Part shown: positions 9,188 through 16,658 of the stretch, piece after piece | How the letters are laid out: every line of letters starts with the position of its first letter | Numbering within the stretch: the first letter of the stretch is position 1 | Assembly: GCA_902565895.1 (NCBI GenBank) | Contig: CACFGV010000004.1 | Location: forward strand, 1 to 64,000 | Direction: 5' to 3' | Source of the DNA: K189A clade bacterium | Lineage (GTDB): Bacteria > Pseudomonadota > Gammaproteobacteria > Pseudomonadales > Azotimanducaceae | Length of the DNA stretch: 64,000 nt | Program-made: the position numbers and the translations under genes | Notes under the pieces: generated by a model | Seen by the model: the letters and a program-made list of their open reading frames with translations, nothing else | Databases searched by the model: none | Told to the model about the DNA's origin: nothing

Positions 9188-10270
9188 ATGAAGCTAACTG
9201 ACATTGAGCCGTTCAAGCAGATTAAAAAACGGTTTAACAGACGAAATTTCAAAAAAAGACTCGTTAAACTAGAGTTGTTTACAGAGGTTATTCCAGACGG
9301 CGTCGTCCTGCTGGACGAGCGTTACTTGATCGTTGCAGCTAACGATTCCGCCCAGCGATTACTAGGTCTACCCGATAGCGCCATAGGCGAGCCATTCGAG
9401 GACCATGTGAAAGTTCCACGTTTGCGAAATTATATGCGCGGCGAGGCCGCGAATAAGGAGCCTTTGGAGTTCACATCGCCGATACAAAAAGACTCTGTCT
9501 TAGAGTCTCGGGTCTTCGATGTCGATCAAAAATCCAGAGCGATGATCATACGCGACATAACAACTTTAAATCGGCTACTTACGATGAGGCAGAGCTTTGT
9601 AGCTAACGTATCACATGAACTGAGAACGCCTCTTACTGTAGTGAAGGGCTACCTCGAGGCAATGACCGATCCAGAATCGAGTGATGATTTACGACTTGGG
9701 TTAATAGAAAAATTGGTCGCACCCGTTGCCCGAATGGAATCGCTGGTTCAGGATTTGCTTTTGCTAACCCGGCTAGAATCTAACCCTGTTCCGCCGGATA
9801 TGCACGAAGTAGATATGGCCTCTTTGATCCGGAATTCAAACCACGAGGTTCAGGGACTTTTGCGCAAAAAAGATACACTCACGATTGATTGCAAAACAGA
9901 CAAAAAAATCCTCGGGCTGCCCAAAGAGCTTCATTCCGTGTGTGTAAATCTAATTAGTAATGCTATTCGATACAGTCCAGACGGGGCAGAAATCGTAGTC
10001 TCATGGGAAGACGCGGGGGACGATAAAGCACGCTTATCCGTCAAAGATCATGGTTTGGGAATAGCGAAGGAGCATCTTGATAGAATCACGGAGCGATTCT
10101 ATAGAGTCGATATGCAAGAGTCTCGCGGGCGAGGAGGCACAGGGCTTGGGCTGGCTATCGTGAAACACGTATTGCGAAGGCACAATTCAGAACTAAAAGT
10201 AGAGAGTGAAATAAATCAGGGAAGTCTGTTTTTTTGCGAGTTCGAAACCGTTGAGCGAAGCTTACGCTGA
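9188..10270 (+). CDS. PhoR-like sensor histidine kinase without membrane segments
   Basis: 360 residues. A PAS-like domain (about 35-110, VIPDGVVLLDERYLIVAAND) is followed by a HisKA dimerisation domain with phospho-acceptor His in FVANVSHELRTPLTVVKGYLE, then an HATPase domain with the N box (NLISNAIRYSP), DHGLGI and GGTGLGLAIVKH. The linker and H-box are strongly PhoR-like. The two N-terminal membrane helices normal for PhoR are missing: the first 35 residues are basic and hydrophilic. It should therefore be cytosolic. The stop codon overlaps the start of the next gene (TGATG), so the receiver protein is its likely partner. Confidence 0.85.
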   Translation: MKLTDIEPFKQIKKRFNRRNFKKRLVKLELFTEVIPDGVVLLDERYLIVAANDSAQRLLGLPDSAIGEPFEDHVKVPRLRNYMRGEAANKEPLEFTSPIQKDSVLESRVFDVDQKSRAMIIRDITTLNRLLTMRQSFVANVSHELRTPLTVVKGYLEAMTDPESSDDLRLGLIEKLVAPVARMESLVQDLLLLTRLESNPVPPDMHEVDMASLIRNSNHEVQGLLRKKDTLTIDCKTDKKILGLPKELHSVCVNLISNAIRYSPDGAEIVVSWEDAGDDKARLSVKDHGLGIAKEHLDRITERFYRVDMQESRGRGGTGLGLAIVKHVLRRHNSELKVESEINQGSLFFCEFETVERSLR

Positions 10271-10662
10271 TGACAAAAGCAACCGAACAAATAGAAGCAA
10301 AAAAAACCAGAATAGTCTTGATTGAGGATGAAGAAGACATAAAAGATCTAATCATTTTCTCAGTCGAAAAGCTTCATTGCGCCGTCTTTCATTTTGAAAG
10401 TGCCGAAGCAGCCTTCATCCATATCGAGAAAGAAAGACCCAACCTGATCATTGTTGATTGGATGCTCCCAGGGATGGATGGTATAGATCTAACGAAGAGT
10501 ATAAGGAACCTAAAATCACACCAAAAAACTCCTATTATTATGCTTACAGCGAGAGACGAACAAGCAGATCGAGAACGAGCCTTCGAAGCAGGAGTAGATC
10601 GTTATATCACTAAGCCCTTCTCTCCCAAGCAACTACGCGAGGAGATAAACGCCTTAATTTAG
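10270..10662 (+). CDS. PhoB-like stand-alone receiver protein (no output domain)
   Basis: 130 residues covering only a CheY-like receiver: acidic pair in LIEDEEDI, phospho-acceptor Asp in IIVDWMLPGMDGIDL, Thr in IIMLTARDE and Lys in YITKPFSPKQL. The DWMLPGxxGI motif is the PhoB type. The frame stops right after the receiver (EEINALI), and no winged-helix DNA-binding sequence is found in any frame up to the next gene. It is translationally coupled to the kinase. It may act by protein-protein contact or as a phosphate sink, or it may be a PhoB that lost its output domain. Confidence 0.82.
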   Translation: MTKATEQIEAKKTRIVLIEDEEDIKDLIIFSVEKLHCAVFHFESAEAAFIHIEKERPNLIIVDWMLPGMDGIDLTKSIRNLKSHQKTPIIMLTARDEQADRERAFEAGVDRYITKPFSPKQLREEINALI

Positions 10663-10755
10663 CAGCGCGCCTAGATATTGAAATGAGGAATGCTATTTAC
10701 GATATCAGGCCGTGAAGCTCGTACACGGGTGAGTATTGTTCCAGACTTGTTAGGT

Positions 10756-11703
10756 TCATTGAACGGAAATCGAAAGGATTGCAAGCGCAATGCTAACAAT
10801 TAATCCAAGCCCAGCTTTGGCAGCATCCACACCAACGAGCCTGAGAGTACTAGCAAGCCCTGTCGAGTTCCGAAGCACAGTGAATGCTAATTCTCTGCCG
10901 GCAAGCAAACCCAAAAATACCCACGTAGTGCTCATAGGCATATTGCTCCATTCTTTGAAAACTAAGTAAATGGTCCCAAGCAGAATGTCGATCATAGTCG
11001 CAGCCTTTGCATTTGCGACACTTTGTTTGCTCGTGAGGATCTTTTGGATCGCTCCCCCGCGCTCATAGAACGTATAACCCTGCATCAATACGAGAACCAT
11101 CGCACCAAACAGCATCCACTGGAAATCCAAATCTCTTGGAAGAAACACAAAGATGTTTGCCAAATCCTGAATAAGCCATTGGCTCCAAAGATAGGCTGTC
11201 GATAACCACTGAATTACAATCCAGTAGGAGGCTGCGTCTTGATTTTCTGGAGATCCCGAATTTCGGCTTTCAATAACACGTAAGGTAATGAAAAAGATGC
11301 CAAAAGTTACAAAAAACGCCACCAAATAACCGACGACCGATTTTTCTAACATTGCAACAATGTTTCCAGGAGCAAACACACTCAGCACCAGAAAAGTCGT
11401 GCTAACAGGAATCCCAAAGCGCGTGAGCACAAGCAACGCGAATGGAGCGGCTACGTGGATCCAACTTACGCCATTCTCGGGTACCGGAAACTTCTCTAGG
11501 CGCCCATAGGCTGGATCACCGTTATTCATAAACCAGCTATACATGAGGACAGCGACGAGAATTGATGAAGTATAAGCCCACAACAGCCACCATTTACGCT
11601 TGCTGTTAGCCGCAAGAAATGTGCCTAGGGTTTGAATAGAGTCGTTTGAAACTACGGCGTAAGCTGCAAGCGAAAAACCTGCGACCATTAAAAATTCATT
11701 CAT
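10756..11703 (-). CDS. PiT-like (inorganic phosphate transporter family) membrane protein, divergent
   Basis: 315 residues with about 8-9 membrane segments. Two internal repeat motifs, IPVSTTFLVLSVFA (about residue 100) and MPMSTTWVFLGLLAG (about 255), correspond to the paired P-x-STT signature of PiT phosphate permeases. The N-terminal VSNDSIQTLGTFLAAN resembles the GANDVANAFGT repeat. Overall it is shorter and more divergent than PitA, so its substrate is not certain. It lies convergent to the PhoR-like/receiver pair and divergent from the broken phoU, a context that supports phosphate. Confidence 0.7.
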   Translation of the reverse strand: MNEFLMVAGFSLAAYAVVSNDSIQTLGTFLAANSKRKWWLLWAYTSSILVAVLMYSWFMNNGDPAYGRLEKFPVPENGVSWIHVAAPFALLVLTRFGIPVSTTFLVLSVFAPGNIVAMLEKSVVGYLVAFFVTFGIFFITLRVIESRNSGSPENQDAASYWIVIQWLSTAYLWSQWLIQDLANIFVFLPRDLDFQWMLFGAMVLVLMQGYTFYERGGAIQKILTSKQSVANAKAATMIDILLGTIYLVFKEWSNMPMSTTWVFLGLLAGRELAFTVLRNSTGLASTLRLVGVDAAKAGLGLIVSIALAILSISVQ

Positions 11704-11937
11704 TTACGTCAATGCTCCCGCACGCGGGTGACCCGCACCAAATTTCAATTTAAAGGCCGATCATGGCTCTAGCTCGCTACATTAACATGACGCAGCCCAT
11801 CGAATGCTAAAGGCTGAAATATCTAGCAAAGCGATGTACTGCCACCCTCCGCGACTTCTGCGCGCAAAATGCCTTTATAAGAATGCCAGCTGTTAACTTT
11901 TCGCCAGCGAGTAATCCTTTAAGTAAAAAACAACTGG

Positions 11938-12426
11938 GCAAGCATCGCTAAACGCCAACCAACTGCACGCGATCTGCGCACGGTAGTAAGCGTAATGAAG
12001 ATTATTACAGACCTTGAGCGCATTGGTGACGAAGCCGATCGCATCGCACGCATGGCGCTTGACCTCGCCAACTCCAAAATACCTACCGATCACTACGCAG
12101 ATTTCCGTAGTTAGCATACTAACACCGTGAAGATGCTGAAACGCGCATTGGACGCTTTCGCTCTACTTGATATAGAAATGGCTTTGCGTGTCATCGAAGA
12201 CGATGAACTCATAGGCAACGGCTATGACCGTATATTAAGGCTATGTAGTGAGCAAATGCAGAGTAACCCCACAGATGTTGAGCGTTTGTTGCGTCTCATG
12301 TGGCCTGCGCGGGCTGTAGAGCGCATCGGAGATCATGCAAAACACATTGGTGAGTACGTGATCTACCTGGTCAAAGGGCGAGATGTTCGACACACACCGT
12401 TGTCCGATGCGGATATTTTGGCGTAG
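11938..12426 (+). pseudogene. phoU: phoU pseudogene (5' part lost, in-frame stop)
   Basis: In one frame the sequence reads [20 protein letters not shown] and [17 protein letters not shown], the central PhoU helix, then meets a TAG at 12112. It continues in the same frame from about 12121 as LKRALDAFALLDIEMALRVI and ERIGDHAKHIGEYVIYLVKG, the second PhoU repeat, to a normal end. The first 60-70 residues of PhoU are not found upstream, where the frame is closed by a stop at about 11920. PhoU normally restrains PhoR through the Pst transporter. With the start missing and a nonsense codon, this copy cannot make an intact protein. A GTG at 12127 could still start a 99-residue C-terminal piece. Confidence 0.85.
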
Positions 12427-12453
12427 AAATACCCCAACAATTGCTAATCACAG

Positions 12454-12482
12454 TTGCCGCAACGTCGGTGCGGTCGTACTAT
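12454..12482 (+). promoter_or_regulatory. Sigma-70 promoter of tRNA-Leu(UAG)
   Basis: TTGCCG (12454-12459) and TACTAT (12477-12482) with a 17-base spacer, followed by a GC-rich discriminator GCGCCCC typical of stable-RNA promoters. Transcription would start a few bases before the tRNA. Confidence 0.6.
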
Positions 12483-12491
12483 GCGCCCCTT

Positions 12492-12577
12492 GCCCAGGTG
12501 ATGGAATTGGTAGACATGCTAGATTTAGGTTCTAGTGCCTTCGCGGCGTGAGAGTTCGAGTCTCTCTCTGGGCACCA
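12492..12577 (+). tRNA. tRNA-Leu (UAG)
   Basis: Cloverleaf of the long-variable-arm class. The acceptor stem GCCCAGG pairs with the 3' CTGGGC, followed by A and an encoded CCA. D-arm GATGGAATTGGTAGAC, anticodon stem CTAGA/TCTAG with loop TTTAGGT, so anticodon TAG at 12526-12528. T-arm GAGTTCGAGTCTC. The downstream sequence, together with a copy of the 3' half of this tRNA, recurs at about 14.23-14.5 kb. Confidence 0.96.
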
Positions 12578-12626
12578 TCTAACCCGCTGTTTTTATTAGA
12601 CTTTATTTCTTAAAAGGTCGTCTGTT

Positions 12627-12780
12627 TCACATTGCGCTTTCATAGCTCCAAATAGTCGGGCTAGTTTTGTCGTCGCAAACGTCTAAGTGGATGAATCTGT
12701 GGGCATTTGGATTGACGCGAGTACGCTTTACTCCCGCAGCCACGGCAAGCTAAATTGTGTAAAGCGTCCCTTTCCTGTTT
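12627..12780 (-). pseudogene. Peptidase M15 remnant, copy 1 (next to tRNA-Leu)
   Basis: On the minus strand the end of an M15-type (phage D-Ala-D-Ala carboxypeptidase/endolysin-like) protein can be read: VAAGVKRTRVNPNAHRFIHL, then DVCDDKTSPTIWSYESAM and a stop at 12627. HRFIHLDV holds the family's zinc-binding His. An in-frame TAG and small indels interrupt the frame just upstream (about 12760), so this is a decayed fragment. A second, better kept copy lies at 14370-14553 at nearly the same distance from a tRNA-Leu fragment. The rest of the 12578-12938 gap shows no convincing gene. Confidence 0.65.
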
Positions 12781-12938
12781 GCTGCAATTCATTAACCACG
12801 AATTTGCTAAGCTGATGCTTAGTTTCTTGAGGCGCAGCTCCAATAACGCTGCAAAGGAACAGTCTTTGGACTATGCGACGCTGCTCATATTAAGTCCCTA
12901 GAAGTCGATCAATAAATTTCAAATCATCGAGGAAGAAA

Positions 12939-13352
12939 ATGAACGCAGTGCTCGACACTCTAATTCTTGGATTACCTGTTTTCCTCGGCCACTTCGGTAC
13001 GGCTTTGTTGATGCTCATAGCGGGCATTGCGCTGTATCTGTTTGTCACACCGATAAACGAATATCGTTTAATAAAAGACGGAAACTTGTCGGCGGCCCTG
13101 ACTCTCGGCGCAGCCACTTTAGGCATAGCCTTACCGCTTGGGGCGGCTTTAGGCAGCAGCATAAATGTGTGGGATATCGTTTTATGGGGTTCCATAGCCA
13201 TAATTCTGCAGATATCTGTCTTTTTTTCTGTCGACATGATCCTTAGCAACCTATCCGCAAGGATAAAGCGAAATGAACTAAGTGCGGCGGTGGTAGTCAG
13301 CGCGACTAAGCTATCCATAGCAGCACTCAATGCTGCCGCGATAAGTTACTAA
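12939..13352 (+). CDS. DUF350 family membrane protein
   Basis: 137 residues with four hydrophobic helices. The glycine- and alanine-rich segment ALTLGAATLGIALPLGAALG after INEYRLIKDGN matches the DUF350 (YjfL-type) family, small inner-membrane proteins often found in stress-linked operons. The start ATG follows GAGGAAGAAA. A trypsin-like secreted protease begins 9 bases after its stop, which suggests cotranscription. Both genes lie between tRNA-Leu(UAG) and a decayed copy of the tRNA end. Confidence 0.8.
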   Translation: MNAVLDTLILGLPVFLGHFGTALLMLIAGIALYLFVTPINEYRLIKDGNLSAALTLGAATLGIALPLGAALGSSINVWDIVLWGSIAIILQISVFFSVDMILSNLSARIKRNELSAAVVVSATKLSIAALNAAAISY

Positions 13353-13361
13353 ACCTCCATA

Positions 13362-14135
13362 ATGGGTGATCCCAAATTATTCTTCCGTCAAGCCAAAAGC
13401 TTAGGGCTGATAGTGCTGCTTGCTACGTCGCAATCAAACGTGGCAATCGGGCTGGAGAGCACCCGCCAAACTAAACTGCAAACGGGTCAAGGCACCGCGT
13501 TCAAAATTGCAGATGGAGTGTGGATGACCGCAAAACACGTCTCGAATGGTTGTACCTCAACTCTAGTTGAATTCGGCGCAGACACTCTTCAGGTCAACAA
13601 GGAGATAGCCCACGACTCTGCAGACATGTCTATCTTGATCACGGAGGAGCCAGACTTTGCTTCGTCGCTCGAGATTGTCAAGGCGCTGCCCTCCGAGGGG
13701 GATTTCGGCTTCCTATATGGATATACTGACAACCAAGCGGTTAACATAAAACAAAGCTTTTTGGGCACAAAGACTCTAACGATTCCCATAGGCCGAAGGA
13801 CTTTAGCGACTCAAGAGGTAGCATTTTGGGTCGAGGTAACACGCAGACCTGGCGTTGGGACAGGATCGCCACGTCTGGCAGGCGCGAGCGGATCGCCAAT
13901 TCTTAACTCACAAGGAGGGGTTGTTGGATTGCATATCGCAAGCATTCCGCGGAGAGGCAGAACTTTTAGTATTGCGCCTGCCTCCATAAATGACTTTATT
14001 CAAAGCAAGGACATCAACGCTGATGGGATATTTGCAGAAACGCTTCCTGCGAATGATTCTGCCGCCGCGTGGTTAATTAACAGCGGTCTACTCAGAGATC
14101 AGCTTTCTGTTACCCGGGTCTTCTGCTCACGCTAA
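13362..14135 (+). CDS. Secreted trypsin-like serine protease
   Basis: 257 residues, with a hydrophobic signal segment at about 14-30 and then a chymotrypsin-fold domain. The catalytic triad is visible: His in WMTAKHVSNGC, Asp in AHDSADMSIL and Ser in LAGASGSPIL, with the oxyanion-hole GxSGSP and the following GGVVGLHIAS. There is no PDZ domain. The C-terminal 50 residues are of unknown type. It follows the DUF350 gene by 9 bases. The pair suggests an envelope-acting protease working with a membrane partner; the target is unknown. Codon use is like its neighbours. Confidence 0.82.
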   Translation: MGDPKLFFRQAKSLGLIVLLATSQSNVAIGLESTRQTKLQTGQGTAFKIADGVWMTAKHVSNGCTSTLVEFGADTLQVNKEIAHDSADMSILITEEPDFASSLEIVKALPSEGDFGFLYGYTDNQAVNIKQSFLGTKTLTIPIGRRTLATQEVAFWVEVTRRPGVGTGSPRLAGASGSPILNSQGGVVGLHIASIPRRGRTFSIAPASINDFIQSKDINADGIFAETLPANDSAAAWLINSGLLRDQLSVTRVFCSR

Positions 14136-14228
14136 ACAAACGTTATCAATTAGTTCCGTTTGTTCCACATTGGGCCGCAAGATGGCGCAAGCTCAGGCAC
14201 CCCATTCCCCGCAAACGCCCACTCCTAT

Positions 14229-14297
14229 CAGCGTTTAGGTGCGTCAGCCTGCGTGAGCGGGAGCCGTTTTTGTATTCGAGTCTCTCTCTGGGAACCA
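14229..14297 (+). repeat. Decayed copy of the tRNA-Leu(UAG) 3' part (att-like)
   Basis: TTCGAGTCTCTCTCTGGGAACCA at 14275-14297 matches the T-arm, acceptor and CCA of the tRNA at 12492-12577, with one change in the last seven bases. Weaker similarity (GTTTAGGT...GCGTGAGCGGGAG) reaches back to the anticodon region near 14232. The 70 bases after it, up to the M15 remnant, also resemble the sequence after the true tRNA. This is a direct repeat about 1.7 kb from the original. Confidence 0.8.
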
Positions 14298-14369
14298 CCC
14301 AACCCATTGATTTTATAATATTTTTTGCTCTAAAACCTTGTTTGGTCCGCTGGTGGTCCGCATTGCGTT

Positions 14370-14553
14370 TTAATAGCTCCAAATAGTTGGGCTGGTTTTG
14401 TCGTCGCAAACGTCCAAATGAACAAATCTGTGCGCACCTTTCTGGTTGACGTCGATACGCTTAACACCCGCAGCAAGGGCAAGTTCAATCACCTTTAACG
14501 CCCTTTCACCACTGACGGCGATGTCTAAGGCCAGATCTTAAAGAAAGTCATGC
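14370..14553 (-). pseudogene. Peptidase M15 remnant, copy 2
   Basis: Minus-strand reading gives EHDFL, a stop, then DLALDIAVSGERALKVIELA and LAAGVKRIDVNQKGAHRFVH followed by LDVCDDKTSPTIWSY and a stop at 14370. LDIAVSG and FVHLDV hold the Asp and His zinc ligands of phage-type M15 peptidases, and the terminal P-x-IWSY fits that family. The in-frame TAA and the missing N-terminal half make it a pseudogene. It is homologous to copy 1 at 12627-12780. Confidence 0.7.
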
Positions 14554-14711
14554 TCAAAGGTATTAATGAAAGCGTTGTGTGTTTGCCAATCCATGACGCT
14601 GTAGCCGTACCAAAGAGACATCAGCTATGGGCAGTTAAGAAGATGATTAGAACTTGGACTGAAGTTGTGGGTTGTGATGTAAAGCCAAGGGTTCAGGTAG
14701 ATGTTGCTTAA
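14550..14711 (+). pseudogene. Short 53-codon reading frame, probable 3' remnant of a mobile-element gene
   Basis: The frame MLKGINESVVCLPIHDAVAV continues to DVKPRVQVDVA and a stop at 14711. The P-I-H-D-A-V-x-V-P pattern near a C-terminus resembles the end of phage/plasmid replication-type proteins that carry P-x-HDS-x-IVP. This is only a resemblance. The N-terminal part is absent and the upstream neighbour is a decayed M15 peptidase, so it is most likely a scrap of an integrated element. The inverted-repeat copy at 14712-14778 starts directly after its stop. Confidence 0.45.
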
Positions 14712-14778
14712 GGCAGGTCGCCATCACCCTAGGTGGATATATGTAGGCATGGTCGGACATTTTGAGGGCTTTTGAGGT
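14712..14778 (-). repeat. Long inverted repeat, left copy
   Basis: About 67 bases, roughly 90% identical to the reverse complement of 24116-24184; the shared core is CCCTCAAAATGTCCGACCAT on the minus strand. Relative to the adjacent genes, both copies lie just after the stop codon (here the minus-strand gene at 14791-15522), in the same orientation to that gene. Confidence 0.9.
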
Positions 14779-14790
14779 TGTGACTACGTT

Positions 14791-15522
14791 CTATGATCGT
14801 GGAAGTTCGTAATCAAAACCGCCAACAGCCTCTGCCACTCTTTCCAAGTAGTGATAGAAGACCTGGTGCTCTCTAAATAGCGGTGCCAACCAGTTGTCTA
14901 TCCTCCAAAGTAGAATGGAAGCGATATGCGCTGCTACCGTGAAGTCGTAGATGGTAAGACTGTTGGCAGCTATAAAGTTCTTCTTAGAAAATTGCGCGGC
15001 TAGCGTTTGAATGTCTTTCAACGCTTCCTCGCGTATTTCATCGTCGGTAAGGCCACCTATAGACGTATTTGCGAGTCGACCTTTCCACACTAACCGTTGC
15101 ATCAGCTTCGTAAACAACCCTGCCGGAAACCATAAGTAAGGAAACATCTCTGCCCACATTATTTTGGTTCTCTCTGGATCCGCATGCTTTGACTTACAAA
15201 TGATTTGGTACAAATGATCTTCAACGAGCCTAACAATAGCTACACCAATGACTTGGTCTTCATCATCAGGATGAGGATAGGTACGAGGGGTCGTGTGCAT
15301 CTCAAGTGCTTTCAAAATTCGCTCTGATTCAACAAACGGCTCACCATCGATGAGAAGGTGAGGAACTTTTCCTGAAGGTGATGTAAAAAAGGTGCGCGGC
15401 ATTTGAGGTTGTACGAGCGAGTAATCTAGCCCGAGGTAACGTATTGCAAGTTCAACCTTCATGACCCACGGGCTTGGTGACCTTAACCCGGCGCAGCTGG
15501 GCAATCCGTAAAGTGTGAGCAT
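14791..15522 (-). CDS. GST-like protein, failed-axon-connections/metaxin type
   Basis: 243 residues. The N-terminal thioredoxin-like domain opens LTLYGLPSCAGLRSPSPWVM with KVELAIRYLGLDY and the cis-Pro region SPSGKVPHLLI. The C-terminal helical domain ends with LTIYDFTVAAHIASILLWRI. The ordering and the SPxVxKVE motif fit the FAX/metaxin-like GST branch rather than classical GSTs. A paralogue sits at 27176-27943. Substrate unknown. It stands alone on the minus strand and is followed by the inverted-repeat copy at 14712-14778. Confidence 0.75.
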   Translation of the reverse strand: MLTLYGLPSCAGLRSPSPWVMKVELAIRYLGLDYSLVQPQMPRTFFTSPSGKVPHLLIDGEPFVESERILKALEMHTTPRTYPHPDDEDQVIGVAIVRLVEDHLYQIICKSKHADPERTKIMWAEMFPYLWFPAGLFTKLMQRLVWKGRLANTSIGGLTDDEIREEALKDIQTLAAQFSKKNFIAANSLTIYDFTVAAHIASILLWRIDNWLAPLFREHQVFYHYLERVAEAVGGFDYELPRS

Positions 15523-15643
15523 GTGGTTTTTGTTTTTGTTGGGAGTAGATAATGTCTAAAAAAAATGAGTTTGCCGCAAGCACTTCCGCGATCTTGACAA
15601 GCCTCCCAGTGCGTTGTGTGGGGTGTTTGGGTATCGTTTAGCC

Positions 15644-15808
15644 ATGCCCCAGCTACAACACATCCTAATTGCAGTCTTAGCCCTCTATTGTTGCTTTATG
15701 GTCTTCAAGGCCAGTGCAAACGCAGGGTTCTTTTTGCTGCCTTTGCTGTTTGTACTGCCACCTTTGGTGTTTAAGAGCAGGAAGAAGGAATCTGGGGAAG
15801 AAGAATGA
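15644..15808 (+). CDS. Small membrane protein, unknown function
   Basis: 54 residues from ATG at 15644 (MPQLQHILIAVLALYCCFMV): two hydrophobic segments separated by a short loop (ASANAG) and a charged tail (KSRKKESGEEE). An in-frame ATG 30 bases upstream is possible but poorly placed. I do not recognise a family. It may be real because the hydrophobic/charged layout is coherent, but it is short. Confidence 0.45.
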   Translation: MPQLQHILIAVLALYCCFMVFKASANAGFFLLPLLFVLPPLVFKSRKKESGEEE

Positions 15809-15908
15809 AACAGCGCAGCGCGCTCAGGAAATTTGGCTAAGTCGTTTTGTTTGGTACCGACAGCACTGATTGGGGACATTCACGATTGCCATAGAAGGAT
15901 CTAAAACG

Positions 15909-16640
15909 ATGGAGAGTGCGGCGAAACCCAACTATTCAAGAGACTCATGGACTATTCAATCTGTCTTGAGTTCCTCATGGGAAAAACAAAAAGGCGCCAA
16001 AGGGATAATTCTTTTGGCCTGTTTGATCTATATGGTCATTACCACGATCGTGGAATTAAGCTACGGAGCTTTGTTGATTTCACTGGATGTAATTGAGTAC
16101 GGAGATCAATGGGATAATGTTACTTGGTCGGTGCAGCTGGTCGGTTTTTTCGTAAATGTTCTGGAGTCGCCACTCCTATATGGACTTTTGCTTTTGGGTA
16201 TTCAGCGTTCTGCTGGAATTCCAATCCACGTCAAGACGATCTTTCAGCCTTTCCGGTTCTTTTTCCTTTTGGTTGGCTTAACACTTTTGTCTTCTTTGTT
16301 TACGGTAGCTGGATTCCTGCTACTAGTTTTGCCCGGAATATACTTGGCACTTGCATACGTATTTTCACCGTACCTCATGATTAAGAAAAATATGGGCATC
16401 TGGGAGTCAATGGAAACTTCCAGAAAAACCGTAACAGAATACTGGTGGAGATATTTTGGGCTTATGCTATTGCTAGTTCTCTTAAATATTGTTGCTGCGG
16501 TCGCATTGCTTGTTCCCCTTGTTTGGACGATACCCATGACTTTCATAGCTATAGGGGAGGTTTATAACGCTTCGTTTGAGAAAAACAATGAAGGATCTGT
16601 TACCAATTCCAACCCAGCCTATGCAGCACCCAAGCTATAA
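15909..16640 (+). CDS. Integral membrane protein with six predicted helices
   Basis: 243 residues from ATG at 15909, which is preceded by AAGGA at suitable spacing (a longer frame opens at 15870). A short polar N-terminus containing SVLSSSWEKQKGAK is followed by about six helices. The segment GFLLLVLPGIYLALAYVFSPYLM resembles the GxxxxxPGIYLxxR/Y core of bacterial membrane families related to DUF975 or the GDPD membrane domain. The polar loop then has IKKNMGIWESMETSRKTV, as in those families. Role unknown. The secreted DUF2059-like gene follows by 18 bases and is likely cotranscribed. Confidence 0.65.
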   Translation: MESAAKPNYSRDSWTIQSVLSSSWEKQKGAKGIILLACLIYMVITTIVELSYGALLISLDVIEYGDQWDNVTWSVQLVGFFVNVLESPLLYGLLLLGIQRSAGIPIHVKTIFQPFRFFFLLVGLTLLSSLFTVAGFLLLVLPGIYLALAYVFSPYLMIKKNMGIWESMETSRKTVTEYWWRYFGLMLLLVLLNIVAAVALLVPLVWTIPMTFIAIGEVYNASFEKNNEGSVTNSNPAYAAPKL

Positions 16641-16658
16641 CGAGGTGGGAGCAAAGTT

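Noticed and set aside
10756-12426. PhoB binding boxes upstream of the PiT-like gene or psiE
   Set aside because: Only isolated half-site-like matches to CTGTCAT could be found by eye, not the paired 11-base repeats needed.
12890-13330. 146-residue minus-strand frame opposite the DUF350 gene
   Set aside because: DUF350 on the plus strand has the family signature and a good ribosome site; the antisense frame does not.
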